Positions 51,341-62,012 of a stretch of 64,000 bases of DNA are shown piece by piece (the first letter of the stretch is position 1; each line of letters begins with the position of its first letter). The translations under genes were made by a program, and so were the position numbers. The notes beneath the pieces are model-generated. The model saw only the letters and a program-made list of their open reading frames with translations, ran no database searches and had not been told where the DNA came from. The stretch spans positions 1 through 64,000 of the forward strand of contig CAWKFQ010000020.1 in NCBI GenBank assembly GCA_963848955.1, read 5' to 3'. The stretch comes from DASUPK01 sp963848955. Lineage in GTDB: Bacteria > Actinomycetota > Thermoleophilia > Solirubrobacterales > 70-9.

Positions 51341-52459
51341 TTAGACGCGGGCAGAGTCAGCCACCTCGGCCGCCAACCTGGCGACCGTGGCCTCGATCGA
51401 GCTCAACACCTGGCGATATGACTCGCGGAAGGACTCAATTCCCAGGCGTTCGAGGTCCGCGGTCATGGCGTCGAATTTGACATCAGTCTCAGCGAGATCG
51501 TCCAGGAGGCGCTCGGCGGGGCCCGCATCGGCGCCCAGCGACCCGCCGACATCTCCATGGTCGGCAAAGGCATCGAGCGTCGCCCGGGGCATCGTGTTGA
51601 TCACGCCCGGGGCGACAAGTCCCTCGACGTAGCGAACATCGGAGTAGTCGCGGTCCTTAGTTCCGGTGCTCGCCCACAGCGGTCGCTGCGGTCTGGCCCC
51701 TTGGGCGGCGAGCGTCTTCCAGCGCGACGTCTCCAGGGACCCCCGATAGCGAGCATAGGCGAGCTGGGCGTTGGCGATCGCGATCCGTCCGAGCAAGGGC
51801 GAATCCGGCGCGAGCCAGGGATCAACCGCTGCGTCGACCCGGGAGACAAAGAAGGAGGCCACCGAGCTGATGCCGGCAAGCGACCTGCCCCCACCAGTCC
51901 GGCGCTCCAAGCCGCTCCAGTACGCGCCGATCGCTTGGGCATAGCGTCTCAGGGAGAAGAGCAGAGTCACGTTGACGCTCACTCCGCGCGCCGTCAGCTC
52001 TTGAATCGCTCTGATGCCTGCGTCCGTCGCGGCCACCTTGATCAGCAGGTTCGGTAGGTCGAGCTGACGCTTGACCTCTAACGCCTGCCTCACCGTTCCC
52101 TCGGCGTCGTTTGCCAGGTCCGGGGTGCACTCGAACGAGACAAAGCCGTCGCGCCCGCCAGTGAGCTCATAGACCCCGCGGAGGGTGTCGGCAGCGCGGC
52201 GAACATCCTCTAAGGCCAGTTCGAAGAAGATCTCTTGCGGATCATCAAGGCCGGATTCGAGCGCCTGCGCGCAGCTGGCGGTCGTAGCGCGTCGGAGCCG
52301 CTGATCGCCTTGGCGAAGATCGTCGGGTTCGAGGTGGCGCCGGTAACGGCCTGCTCTTGCACCAGGCGCAAGAACTCGCCGCTCTCGAGTCAGGTCGCGG
52401 GAAAGGTCGTCGAGCCAGATCGACACGCCAGCGTCTTCGAGGTGCTGCAGCCTGTTCAC
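51341..52459 (-). CDS. tal: Transaldolase, with a compensated frameshift near the N-terminus
   Basis: Pentose-phosphate-pathway transfer of dihydroxyacetone units. About 372 residues, GTG start overlapping the upstream stop (GTGA). LQHLEDAGVSIWLDDLSRDL at the N-terminus; the family motif VTGATSNPTIFAKAI is read only in another frame at about 52290-52345, so two opposite indels flank it and the open frame carries nonsense residues there. Then FVSFECTPDLANDAEGTVRQ, LLIKVAATDAGIRAIQELTA (Schiff-base Lys), VNVTLLFSLRRYAQAIGAYW, ISSVASFFVSRVDAAVD, LWASTGTKDRDYSDVRYVEG. Actinobacterial transaldolase subfamily. Confidence 0.9.
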   Translation of the reverse strand: MNRLQHLEDAGVSIWLDDLSRDLTRERRVLAPGARAGRYRRHLEPDDLRQGDQRLRRATTASCAQALESGLDDPQEIFFELALEDVRRAADTLRGVYELTGGRDGFVSFECTPDLANDAEGTVRQALEVKRQLDLPNLLIKVAATDAGIRAIQELTARGVSVNVTLLFSLRRYAQAIGAYWSGLERRTGGGRSLAGISSVASFFVSRVDAAVDPWLAPDSPLLGRIAIANAQLAYARYRGSLETSRWKTLAAQGARPQRPLWASTGTKDRDYSDVRYVEGLVAPGVINTMPRATLDAFADHGDVGGSLGADAGPAERLLDDLAETDVKFDAMTADLERLGIESFRESYRQVLSSIEATVARLAAEVADSARV

Positions 52460-53749
52460 AGCGATCCCCCTTCGGACGCCCAGGCGCTCAAAGCCTCTGC
52501 GCGGAGGTCCTCACTCGAGCTCGTGGGCTCGAGCAGCTGCGACAGCGGTACGTCCGGGTCGGCCAGTTTGCCGGGGTCGAGCGCACGGCGAGAGCTGATC
52601 AGCTCGCGGATCGGGTCGCTGACATCCCAGACGTTCATGTTCATGCCGGCGACAAGACGTTCGTCCTTGAGCCAGAAGGCGATGAACTCGCGGGCGGCGA
52701 CGTCGCCGCGAAAGACGACTTCGTCCCAATCAGTCGGATGCCCGCTGTACTCCATCCCTGTCTCGTACTGATCGGAGAAGAAGTAAGGAATCCGGTCATA
52801 CGCCTCGCCTTGGCCGAGCATGTTCTTGGCGGCGACCGGACCATGATGGAGGGCCGTGTCCCAATGCTCGACGCGGAGGTGGCGGCCGTAGAAGGGGTGG
52901 CGGGCGTTGGCAACGTCGCCGGCGGCGAACACGTTGCGGGCGCTGGTCCGGAGGTACTCGTCGACGACGACGCCGTTGTCGATGCGAAGCCCCGCGGCCT
53001 CGGGCAAACCGATGCGCGGAGCAACGCCAATGCCGATGACGACGTAATCGGTCTCAATCGAGGCGCTCGTCACTGGTAATCACACGCTGCACCGAGCCCT
53101 CGCCCTCGAACCGCGCGACGGTGGTCTCGGGCAGGAACTCCACGCCGTGGTCGCGGTGAAGATCGCGGTAGATCCGCCCGACCTCGGGGCCGAGAACTCG
53201 CTCGAGCGGGAGAGCGGCCATTTCGAGCATCGTCACCTGGCAGCCCTTTTGCATGGCCGAGGCCGCGACCTCGGCCCCGATCCAACCGGAGCCGATGACG
53301 ACGACTCGTTGGCCGGCCTCAATCCGCTCACCGATCCGCTCGGAATCGGCCAGGGTGCGCAGGTAGTGGATGCCGTCCAGTTCGGTGCCAGGGACATCGA
53401 GGCGTCGCGGAAGGGCGCCGGTAGCGATCAGAAGGAGGTCGTAGCCGAGTCGTCGATCGCCTTCCAGTAGGAGCTCCTGGAGACCTATGTCAAGTCCGGT
53501 GGCCCGAGTCGAGTGCCAGAGCTCGATCTCGTTGTTGGCATAGAAACCCTGATCGTGGACATAGGGCCTGGCCTCGGCCTCGCCGCGCAGGTAGTCCTTG
53601 GAGAGCGGCGGCCGCTCGTAGGGCCGTTCGGGCTCATCACCGATCAGGACGACGCGGCCGTCGAAGCCCTCCGTACGGAGGGTCTCCGCCGCCTTCGCGC
53701 CAGCCAGGCCGGCGCCGACGATGGCGAAAGTCTGTGCTGAGGCAGTCAT
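52456..53749 (-). CDS. FAD/NAD ferredoxin-reductase-like oxidoreductase, frameshifted near 53060
   Basis: Rubredoxin/ferredoxin reductase family. FAD loop FAIVGAGLAGAKAAETLRTE, ERPYERPPLSKDYLRGEAEA, LLIATGALPRRLDVPG, NAD loop VVVIGSGWIGAEVAASAMQK, then after one shift TDYVVIGIGVAPRIGLPEAA, ARNVFAAGDVANARHPF (FAD), VEHWDTALHHGPVAAKNMLG and a Reductase_C end (WDEVVFRGDVAAREFIAFWL). About 430 residues. No ferredoxin gene nearby; its stop overlaps the transaldolase start, so the two are coupled, an unusual pair. Confidence 0.88.
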
Positions 53750-54122
53750 CTCAGCCTTGCCTGGGTGGCGATGCGACCGGTCGCTTGGCCCCGGGTCGCT
53801 GCAGCGGTCGGCGCCGGATCCTTCGTGTCGGTCGGGTGGGAGCGTCGACGCCGCCGAAAGGTCCTGATGACCGCCTCGATTCGGGACTCGTTTCGGGGCT
53901 TCCGCTCTTGCACCTGGGTCTCAGGTCGTGTGCGTTGGGGAGGTCGAGTAAGGAGGAGGATTCCTGGTGGGCCCATCATTGCCATGAGCCCATCTTCCGC
54001 TGAGGGGATGGCGACGTCGATGGGGCTTTCCGCCCATCAGTGACTGCTCGCTCAGCCATCGTGGCGGATCTCCGCGAGCTCCTCGAGGCGCTTGGACGCC
54101 TCGGGAAAGCTGACGTGGCCAG
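53750..54122. other. Region without a supported gene
   Basis: About 370 bases. On the minus strand 54057-54122 can be read as a continuation (TGHVSFPEASKRLEELAEIR, then HDG and stop) of the protein encoded at 54123-54509 if one base is wrong; this looks protein-like. The remainder contains only short Arg-rich open frames on both strands that I do not accept as genes. Confidence 0.4.
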
Positions 54123-54509
54123 TCACCCCAGGCCCGGGTAGTCGAGGACGGGTCCGTTGACTGCTGGTAGACGTGAGAGAGCCTGGTCGAGAGCAACAGA
54201 CAGGTCGGAGAGATCGTGCGGGAAAAGCAGCATCGGCTGCATGCCGAGAAACCGCATGTCGTTAATGACGTCGGCTACGGCGTCGGAGAGGTCATCACGG
54301 TCGAGCGGGTGCGATTCGTCGATGAGCTCCACCTCGATCAACCACCCGTCCGCGACTTCGAGGGAGGGAAGCGCCTGGGTCAATCGTGACAACCGAACGA
54401 TCACCGGCGCGCTGGATCGGAGCCGACTCAACTGCAGCTCGAGCCAGTCCTCGAGTTCAGCAGGCGCAACCGGGGTGACGGGATGACAGAGGATCGTGAC
54501 TTTGGCCAT
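54123..54509 (-). CDS. Conserved hypothetical protein
   Basis: From the ATG at 54509, 128 residues: MAKVTILCHPVTPVAPAELE, VIVRLSRLTQALPSLEVADG, WLIEVELIDESHPLDRDDLS, DAVADVINDMRFLGMQPMLL, then LPAVNGPVLDYPGLG. No cysteine motif, signal peptide or family recognised. The stop at 54123 may be premature: a one-base shift there adds about 22 residues (see neighbouring region). Confidence 0.6.
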   Translation of the reverse strand: MAKVTILCHPVTPVAPAELEDWLELQLSRLRSSAPVIVRLSRLTQALPSLEVADGWLIEVELIDESHPLDRDDLSDAVADVINDMRFLGMQPMLLFPHDLSDLSVALDQALSRLPAVNGPVLDYPGLG

Positions 54510-54671
54510 GGCTTCAGTCTCGCCGGGCGGAAGCCTCGGCTCCATGGGTGGAAACGCCCATTGGTCCTTCGGGTCCTCTTTGTCGTGGCGGAAGCGCGAT
54601 GAGCGTTTCGACCCATTCCAGCCCACGCCGATCAGGAGCACGCTGGTGATACCCGAAGAAAGGAAGGCGAT

Positions 54672-55166
54672 ATGCCAACCGCATACGCAAGAACAGCTCC
54701 GCCGGTGAAATCATCAGCCAAGGCCCGTTCGGCAAAGATCCGGCCGAGCATGGCGCTGCGGCTGCGGGTGCGCTGGAACGCGGCTCAGCTCGACGCAGTG
54801 CTCGCCGATGGTGCCGATCCTGACGCCAGTAAGTCACTGGCCCTACGAGCTCAGCAGCTCGCGAACCCAAAGCATCGCGCCAGAATCGCCAGGTCAATTG
54901 ACCATCTCCTTGAAATTGCTGAGCGAGGCGCCGCGCCGCAGTTCTCCCTCACCCGTGCGCCGCTTCAGCCCGAGCGGGTCGAGCACAGCCGGCCGCAGCT
55001 GACGGAATTGGCCGACCGGCTCGAAGCGATTGATTCGCCTCCCGTCAAGGGGTTGGCAATGGCCAATCTCCTGGTGGAGGACGGCACCGCAGCCCTCTAT
55101 GCCCACGAGCCGTCGGACCCCCTCCGGCCTGCCGTTGAGGCGATCCTCACTGCGATTGATCGTTGA
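54672..55166 (+). CDS. Hypothetical helical protein
   Basis: Intact, 164 residues, ATG after GAAAGGAAGGCG. Basic N-terminus, then mostly helical: LRLRVRWNAAQLDAVLADGA, SLALRAQQLANPKHRARIAR, SIDHLLEIAERGAAPQFSLT, QLTELADRLEAIDSPPVKGL, AMANLLVEDGTAALYAHEPS. No family recognised. Lies 77 nt before the histidine kinase gene on the same strand. Confidence 0.6.
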   Translation: MPTAYARTAPPVKSSAKARSAKIRPSMALRLRVRWNAAQLDAVLADGADPDASKSLALRAQQLANPKHRARIARSIDHLLEIAERGAAPQFSLTRAPLQPERVEHSRPQLTELADRLEAIDSPPVKGLAMANLLVEDGTAALYAHEPSDPLRPAVEAILTAIDR

Positions 55167-55243
55167 GTCTCTCTCGGCGGCCGCCCAGCCGACCGGCGCG
55201 TACCCCTCCCGCGCTGGTCGGCGGGCCATGCTTTCGTTAGGTC

Positions 55244-56255
55244 ATGACCTCCGCCGAGAACCCCGATTCTTCGCAGCGACGGCGACCGTCGATCGTCCGG
55301 TCGGCGCTCTTTTCCAGCACGGCGCTGCTGGCGCTGATCTTCGTCCTCTTGGTGGTCACGCCCGTCACCGTCAGTGCCATCCGATCCGCGTCAGCGAGCT
55401 CGCGATTTTGGCTCTGGCCTTGGTCGCGGCGCTGACGCTCAACATCGTTCGCATCCGTCGTGCCTTCGCTCCGCTACGGGACATTCGCTGCGCAGATGGA
55501 GCGGGTCGATCTACGCCATCCGGAGCGGGCCCGGGTCGGAGGTTCTGCCGAGACCGTCGAGCTGGCCGCCTTCACCGATGCCTTCAACACGATGCTGGAA
55601 CGCCTGGCCGATGAGCGACGGGCGGGGTCGCGCGCAGCGCTCGTTGCCCAGGAGCGCGAGCGGCTGCGTATCGCCCGCGCGCTTCACGACGAGGCTGGCC
55701 AGACCCTGACCGCGGTGATCCTTGAGATCGAGCGGGCAGCCGCGCAGGGGCCCGAGAGCGAGCGCGAGCGAATGGCCGCGCTCGCCGCGGAGCTTCAATC
55801 GACCCTCGATGAGATCCGGCGGATCTCCCGCGAGCTGCGCCCCGAAGCCCTTGACGATCTCGGGCTTGATCAATGCCCTGATCGCCCTCAGCACGCGAGC
55901 CGGACGCCAGGGTGACCTTCAGATCGAGCGCCAGCTTCGCGGATGACCTGCCCCCGCTTTCCTCTGAGCTGGAGCTGGTCATCTATCGCGTCGCCCAGGA
56001 GGCGCTGACCAACGTCCTGCGCCACGCCGAAGCGTCGCATTGCCTGGTCGAACTTCAGAGCGTCAGGACGGCAGAGTTGAGCTGAGTGTCAGCGATGACG
56101 GACGCGGCATGCCCGGACCGGATTGAAGGCGAGTCGATCGGCATCGAGGGCATGCGCGAGCGGGCCCTGCTCGCCGGCGGGTCGTTGGCGGTCAAGGCGA
56201 GGGCGGATGCCGGCACGACCGTCAGGCTCAGCGTGCCCGCTGGAGGAGACGCTGA
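55244..56255 (+). CDS. NarL-type sensor histidine kinase (HisKA_3), frameshifted
   Basis: Membrane sensor kinase. TM segment SALFSSTALLALIFVLLVVT, after a shift a second TM (LAILALALVAALTLNIVRIR), HAMP-like stretch MERVDLRHPERARVGGSAET, coiled coil, then the HisKA_3 H-box RLRIARALHDEAGQTLTAVI (phospho-His), ELRPEALDDLGL-type X-box, and after further shifts LELVIYRVAQEALTNVLRHA (N-box) and SDDGRGMPGP (G-box) with GIEGMRERALLAGGSLAVKA. About 335 residues; four or five indels (about 55380, 55465, 55865, 55945, 56075). No large extracellular sensor domain. Stop and regulator ATG overlap. Confidence 0.82.
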
Positions 56256-56916
56256 TGCCGGTCCCACTGCGGTCCCGCATCCTCCTCGCCGACGATCACG
56301 AGCTGGTCCGAAGCGGTCTGAAGATGGTCCTCGACTCCCAGCCGGACCTGGAGGTGGTCGCCGAGGCCAGCGATGGGGAGGAGGCGCTCAAGATCGCGAT
56401 CAGTGCCGAGATTGATCTCGCGGTCCTCGATGTATCGATGCCCCGGCTCACCGGACTTGCAGGTCGCGGCCGAGCTTCACCACAGTCGTCCCGAGCTTCA
56501 CACGTTGATGCTCTCGGTCCACGACAACGAGCAGTACTTCTTTGAGGCGCTCAAGGCGGGCGCTTCCGGGCTACGTCTTGAAGTCCGAGGCCAATAGGGA
56601 CTCTGATCGAAGCTTGCCGCGGAGCCATGCGAGGGGAGTCATTCATTTACCCAGCCGCGGCCTCGGCACTGGTCAAGGACTATCTCGAGCGGGCGCGGCG
56701 CGGCGAAGAGGCGCCGAGCGACCCGCTGACTCCGCGCGAGCTCGAGGTGATCAAGCTGATCGCCGAGGGGCTAACTAGCGAAGAGGTCGGGGAGTCACTC
56801 GTCGATCGCCAAGAACACCGTCGATCGCCACCGCGACAACATCCTGGAGAAGCTCGGCCTACGAAACCGTGTCGACTTGACGCGCTACGCGATCAAGCGG
56901 GGGCTGGTCGAGCCCT
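56255..56916 (+). CDS. NarL/LuxR-family response regulator, frameshifted
   Basis: Partner of the upstream kinase. Receiver: SRILLADDHELVRSGLKMVL (acidic pair), EIDLAVLDVSMPRLTGL (phospho-Asp), ELHTLMLSVHDNEQYFFEAL (Ser switch), GYVLKSEANRD (Lys). LuxR helix-turn-helix: LTPRELEVIKLIAEGLTSEE, then in the next frame IAKNTVDRHRDNILEKLGLR and RVDLTRYAIKRGLVEP. About 220 residues; shifts near 56460, 56570, 56600 and 56800. ATG overlaps the kinase stop. Confidence 0.87.
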
Positions 56917-56991
56917 AGCCGTCGGGCTCAGGCGTTGGTGATCCTCGGCGTTCGCTCTCTGCGGTCAGGTAGCTCGACAGGCTCGATGACA

Positions 56992-57999
56992 TCACGAGGT
57001 CTCGGACGCGCCAAGAATGCTTCGGGCCTCGCGGATCATCTGGTGGGTGAAGCCCCATTCGTTGTCGTACCAGGCCATCACCTTGACCAGTGTGCCGTCG
57101 ACGACGATGGTCATCTCGAGGTCGATGACGGCCGCACGTGGGTCGCCGACGATGTCGCTGGACACCAGCGGATCCTCGGAGACACCGAGGATGCCTTCGT
57201 AGCGGGTGGTCGCCGCCTCTTGCCGGAACGTCTCGCTGACCTCTTCTGTTGTGGTCGGCCGGCTGGTGACGAACACGATGTCCGCGACCGAGCCCACCGG
57301 AATAGGTGCACGGACCGCGATCCCGTCGAACCGCCCGGCGAGCTCCGGCACGGCGCGGGTGGTGGCGTGGGCGGCTCCCGTCGAGGTAGGCACCAGGTTG
57401 GCCGCCCCTGCCCGGCCACGCCGGAAGCTCGCGCTCGGGCCGTCCACCAGCTGCTGGCCGGCGGTGTACGCGTGTACGGTCGTCATCACCGCGCGCTCGA
57501 CTCCTAGCCGCCGGTGGGCGACCTCGATCACCGGAGTGATGCAGTTCGTTGTGCAGCTCGCACAGGAGATGACCTGTGGCCGGCCCTGCGGGCGGTTCAC
57601 GCCGTGCACCACGGTGGGGACAGTTTCCGACTTCGTGGGCGCGGACAGGATCACGTACGACGCGCCCGCCCCAATGTGCTTCTCCAGGTCATCGGCGGCC
57701 TTGAAGACCCCGGTGCACTCCAGCACCAGATCGACTCCCAGCGCGTCCCACGGGAGGTTCGCCGGATCACGCTCGGAGAACACCTGGATCCGGCGGCCAT
57801 CGACGACCAGCGCGCCGTCCACGGCACTCACCTCGCGGTGGTAGCGCCCGTAGACCGTGTCGTATTTGAGCAGGTAGGCCAGGTTGTCCGCGTCGGCGAT
57901 GTCGTTGATCGCGACGAGATCCAGCCCGCCCGCATCCAGCAGGGTCTTCAGCGCTGCCCGGCCGATCCTGCCTAAACCGTTGATAGCCACAGTCGACAT
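56992..57999 (-). CDS. gap: Glyceraldehyde-3-phosphate dehydrogenase
   Basis: Phosphorylating GAPDH of glycolysis/gluconeogenesis. Intact, 335 residues: VAINGLGRIGRAALKTLLDA (NAD loop), LVAINDIADADNLAYLLKYD, VDLVLECTGVFKAADDLEKH, VISCASCTTNCITPVIEVAH (catalytic Cys in SCTTNC), VMTTVHAYTAGQQLVDGPSA (catalytic His), NLVPTSTGAAHATTRAVPEL, FDGIAVRAPIPVGSVADIVF, VKVMAWYDNEWGFTHQMIRE. The NDI after the second strand fits NAD+ use. Twenty-five bases after an acyl-CoA dehydrogenase on the same strand. Confidence 0.96.
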   Translation of the reverse strand: MSTVAINGLGRIGRAALKTLLDAGGLDLVAINDIADADNLAYLLKYDTVYGRYHREVSAVDGALVVDGRRIQVFSERDPANLPWDALGVDLVLECTGVFKAADDLEKHIGAGASYVILSAPTKSETVPTVVHGVNRPQGRPQVISCASCTTNCITPVIEVAHRRLGVERAVMTTVHAYTAGQQLVDGPSASFRRGRAGAANLVPTSTGAAHATTRAVPELAGRFDGIAVRAPIPVGSVADIVFVTSRPTTTEEVSETFRQEAATTRYEGILGVSEDPLVSSDIVGDPRAAVIDLEMTIVVDGTLVKVMAWYDNEWGFTHQMIREARSILGASETS

Positions 58000-58024
58000 C
58001 TCAGCTCACCACGATGTCCGTGCT

Positions 58025-59233
<1,209 letters not shown>

Positions 59234-59382
59234 CCCTCAGTTCATGCCTTCAGGCGCAGTCGCTTGGTCGTTTGAACTCGATGAGCGTGCGCTCGGTGTG
59301 TTTCGGTCATGACCGGTTAGCGCGCCCTCAAGGCTCGTCCTTACCTCTAATCGGCTGGGCCAGAGTTCGTCAGCGCAGATGG

Positions 59383-59640
59383 CTACGGGTGAGGGGCCGC
59401 GGGTTTTTGCCCGCGCAACACCTGCAGGAGACTCCAGGCCGAGAGCAAGGCCCACACACCCTCAAGCAGCAAGAAGCCGAGCTGCTCCTCGTGCCAGGCC
59501 AGCACAGCAAGGATCGCGGAGCCGACGAGATTGAGGACCAGATAGAAGCGCGAGCTCTGGCCGAGCAGGCCGAACTGCGCCGCCGCGTAGGCGGCGAGGA
59601 TGAGCAGGGCGCCGGCTATCTGGACCGCCTGATCGACAGG
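59383..59640 (-). CDS. Small CBU_0592-like membrane protein, start uncertain
   Basis: Minus-strand frame of about 85 residues: VDQAVQIAGALLILAAYAAA, QFGLLGQSSRFYLVLNLVGS, AILAVLAWHEEQLGFLLLEG, VWALLSAWSLLQVLRGQKPA. Three hydrophobic helices with the LAAYAAAQFG and LNLVGSAILA motifs of the CBU_0592 membrane-protein family. No ATG/GTG/TTG exists between an upstream stop and the first conserved residues, so the start is lost to a likely indel near 59645. Follows DUF488 and the patatin genes on the same strand. Confidence 0.6.
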   Translation of the reverse strand, partial: PVDQAVQIAGALLILAAYAAAQFGLLGQSSRFYLVLNLVGSAILAVLAWHEEQLGFLLLEGVWALLSAWSLLQVLRGQKPAAPHP

Positions 59641-59663
59641 ACCAGCCTACGGCGGCGAACCGC

Positions 59664-60020
59664 TCACCTAGGCAATCCCCGGCGAAGGACGGTCGCGAGA
59701 ACGACAGCGTCGTTGTGCTCGCTGTCGTGGGCGGCATAAACGAGGGTAAGGGTGCCGTCCCGCGCCCGGCGACGCAGCTCGGTGAGCCGTGGACGCTGCT
59801 GGCGAAGTTCCTCGATGTAGCGGCGGCGGAACTTCTCGAAGCGGTTCGGCTGGTGTCCAAACCATTGTCTGAGTTCGGCGCTCGGTGCGAGGTCGCGCTC
59901 CCACGCGCTGAGCTGGGCCTGCTTTCGCGAAACTCCGCGCGGCCAGAGGCGGTCGATCAGCACCCGGTAGCCGTCCGAGGACGCCGCCGGCTCATAGGCG
60001 CGCTTCAAGCGGATGTCCAT
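59664..60020 (-). CDS. DUF488-family protein
   Basis: Intact, 118 residues: IRLKRAYEPAASSDGYRVLI, DRLWPRGVSRKQAQLSAWER (family motif RxWPRG), DLAPSAELRQWFGHQPNRFE, KFRRRYIEELRQ, TLTLVYAAHDSEHNDAVVLA (TLVYAAKD-type motif). DUF488 proteins are small and uncharacterised, often with a conserved Cys-free core in this branch. ATG directly abuts the stop of the zinc-finger gene, so it belongs to the patatin operon. Confidence 0.9.
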   Translation of the reverse strand: MDIRLKRAYEPAASSDGYRVLIDRLWPRGVSRKQAQLSAWERDLAPSAELRQWFGHQPNRFEKFRRRYIEELRQQRPRLTELRRRARDGTLTLVYAAHDSEHNDAVVLATVLRRGLPR

Positions 60021-60269
60021 CTACTCGCGCTCCGCAGCGAGTTGGGCGAGGAGCGCACGCAGGCTCTCGTGATCCTCGTTGCAAGCCGAACATCCCTCAA
60101 GGTGAGTGCGCAGGCCCGGAATGAGGGTCCCAGCCTCGATGCCGACGAGTTCGAGTTCGGCGTACTCATTGACCAGCTCAAAGCATTCTTGGCAGTCCAG
60201 TTGGTAGCCAGCGGGACCAAGCAGTCGCTCGATCAGCTCTCTGCGCTTGCAGTCGTCGTTGGTGCTCAT
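60021..60269 (-). CDS. Small anti-sigma-factor-like zinc protein
   Basis: Intact, 82 residues: LDCQECFELVNEYAELELVG and LRTHLEGCSACNEDHESLRA. The HxxxCxxC motif with a preceding helix matches the zinc-binding anti-sigma (ZAS-like) fold, plus an extra CxxC earlier. No sigma factor is adjacent. ATG overlaps the patatin stop (ATGA). Confidence 0.75.
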   Translation of the reverse strand: MSTNDDCKRRELIERLLGPAGYQLDCQECFELVNEYAELELVGIEAGTLIPGLRTHLEGCSACNEDHESLRALLAQLAAERE

Positions 60270-61202
60270 CGCGATCCACTCACTGACAGGTCTAGCGCCC
60301 GGTCACCATGCAACTCCTGCTTGGACAAGGCCGGTGCCGAAGCTGCAAGCTCCAGCCCGGAGGCGGAATCCCCGATCGCCCCGGACTCGAGGCCCTCTAG
60401 ATACCTCCTGCTCTCCTCTAGCCCGCGTTGAACTAATTCCTCGCTTCGGCTGAAGTCGATCGGCGAAACGCCTGGCCGAGGGGGTGGCGGCAAGACGATC
60501 AACTCGGCACGGTCCGCGAGCAGCTCGACCTCAACCTGCAGCCGCCGCATCAGCAGCAAGCTCATCGAGTGAAGGAGCATCCCCAGCGCACCATGCGGCG
60601 GCTCGGTTAGGTCAGATGCGATCCCGGTGGACAGGAGGTAGATGCGCTCGGCGCCTAACTCGAGTGCATCAGAGATCGGAGCGTGATTGGCGATGCCTCC
60701 GTCCATCAGGTGGCGATCGTCCCAGTCGACCGGCGGAAAGACTCCGGGGATGGCAGCGCTGGCCATTACCGCCTCGAGCGCCGGCCCCCATGAGAGGCGG
60801 ACTTCGCCCCCGGTCAGAACGTCGGTAGCGATGACGTGGAAGGGCACTGCTGTCTGCTCAAGGCGCTCAAACTCAATGTGCTCGACGAGCAGATCGCGCA
60901 GTCCACGCTCAGGGACGAGGTGCCTGCGGGCCCCGAAGAACCCCAAGAAACCGGTCAGCGGATTCAGGGGGAAGACCTGGCCCCGGCCGAGCCGGCGCCA
61001 GATTTCAGCGAGCTCGTCAGTTGTCGCTGGCGTAAAAGGACGCGAGGCGATGAAGGCGCCATTCACCGCACCGACCGACGTACCGACGATCAAGTCCGGC
61101 TCGATCTGCCGCTCGTACAAGGCACTGAGCATTCCGACCTGGATCGCGCCCAGGGCAGCGCCGCCGGATAGGACGAAGGCCGTCTGAGGATCGAGTGCTC
61201 AT
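60266..61202 (-). CDS. Patatin-like phospholipase, frameshifted at the N-terminus
   Basis: Ser-Asp dyad lipid acyl hydrolase (RssA-type), about 310 residues. ATG at 61202 (MSTRSS), then after one shift TAFVLSGGAALGAIQVGMLS (glycine-rich oxyanion loop), LIVGTSVGAVNGAFIASRPF (nucleophile GTSVG), HLVPERGLRDLLVEHIEFER, AVMASAAIPGVFPPVDWDDR, HLMDGGIANHAPISDALELG (catalytic Asp in DGG). C-terminal helix includes LLLMRRLQVEVELLADRAEL. Soluble or membrane-peripheral. First gene of a four-gene minus-strand operon; divergent from folE. Confidence 0.88.
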
Positions 61203-61281
61203 GACCTGTTTGCGTCCGCGCCTTGAGCGGTCTTACGCAGGTAAGACGGGGGGAGCGGGCGTCGCTAAGGATCTGAGCGCG

Positions 61282-61917
61282 ATGAGCGAGCAAAAGTCAA
61301 ATGCAGGCCAGGCTGCCCTGGCGCCGGTGGCCGAGTTGGCCGGCTATCGCGAGACAGTGCGCGAGCCGGTCGATATCGAGGCCGCCGAACAGGCCGCGGC
61401 TGACCTCTTGCGGGCCCTCGGCGCCGATCTCCAGAGCGAGCACCTGCGTGAGACGCCACGGCGGGTGGCTGCGGCGTACGGCGAACTACTCACGCCGGTG
61501 CCGTTCAGCGCGACGACCTTTCCTAACGACGAGAACTACGACGAGCTAGTGCTGGTCGAGGGGATCCCGTTTCAGTCGCTGTGCATGCATCACCTATTGC
61601 CCTTCCACGGCGTCGCCCATGTCGCCTATCTCCCGGGCGATCGTCTGATCGGCCTCTCCAAGCTGGCCAGGGTGGTCGAGCTGTTCGCCCGCGACCTGCA
61701 GCTACAGGAGCGGCTGGCCACTCAGATTGCGGACTGGCTCGAGGAGATCTTGCGTCCCCGAGGCGTCGGCGTTGTGCTTGAGGCCGAGCACCTCTGCATG
61801 TCGCTCCGCGGAGTGCAGAAGCCTGGCGCACGGACCGTGACCTCGGCGCTGCGGGGCGGAGTCAAGGACGACCCGCGCACCCGAGCAGAGTTCCTAAGTC
61901 TGATCGCCGACGACTAG
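61282..61917 (+). CDS. folE: GTP cyclohydrolase I
   Basis: Opens GTP to 7,8-dihydroneopterin triphosphate, first step of tetrahydrofolate synthesis. Intact, 211 residues: IEAAEQAAADLLRALGADLQ, EHLRETPRRVAAAYGELLTP, VLVEGIPFQSLCMHHLLPFH (zinc Cys and His), GVAHVAYLPGDRLIGLSKLA, RVVELFARDLQLQERLATQI, VGVVLEAEHLCMSLRGVQKP (second zinc Cys), RTVTSALRGG. ATG at 61282 chosen; the upstream part of the open frame is not family-like. Confidence 0.95.
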   Translation: MSEQKSNAGQAALAPVAELAGYRETVREPVDIEAAEQAAADLLRALGADLQSEHLRETPRRVAAAYGELLTPVPFSATTFPNDENYDELVLVEGIPFQSLCMHHLLPFHGVAHVAYLPGDRLIGLSKLARVVELFARDLQLQERLATQIADWLEEILRPRGVGVVLEAEHLCMSLRGVQKPGARTVTSALRGGVKDDPRTRAEFLSLIADD

Positions 61918-62012
61918 GGACCTCTCATTAAAACCTTTGGTGATGTGATCCCGGAACCCGCCTCTTCTGTCCCTCGAGGTGGTTGCATGCAGAGACGGGA
62001 GCGGCAGGTCGT

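Noticed and set aside
52235..52400. Odd basic stretch inside transaldolase, which could look like a novel insert
   Set aside because: Another frame of the same bases encodes the conserved VTGATSNPTIFAKAI motif, so the odd residues come from two compensating indels.
53746..53985. Arg/Pro-rich minus-strand frame of 79 codons (and an overlapping plus-strand frame of 92 codons)
   Set aside because: Low-complexity, no ribosome binding site or -10-like box, and the two frames lie opposite each other; neither looks like protein.
59398..59415. CGCGGG-TTTTTG-CCCGCG hairpin as a terminator
   Set aside because: It lies within the coding end of the small membrane protein (GQKPAAPHP) and has no trailing T run on either strand.
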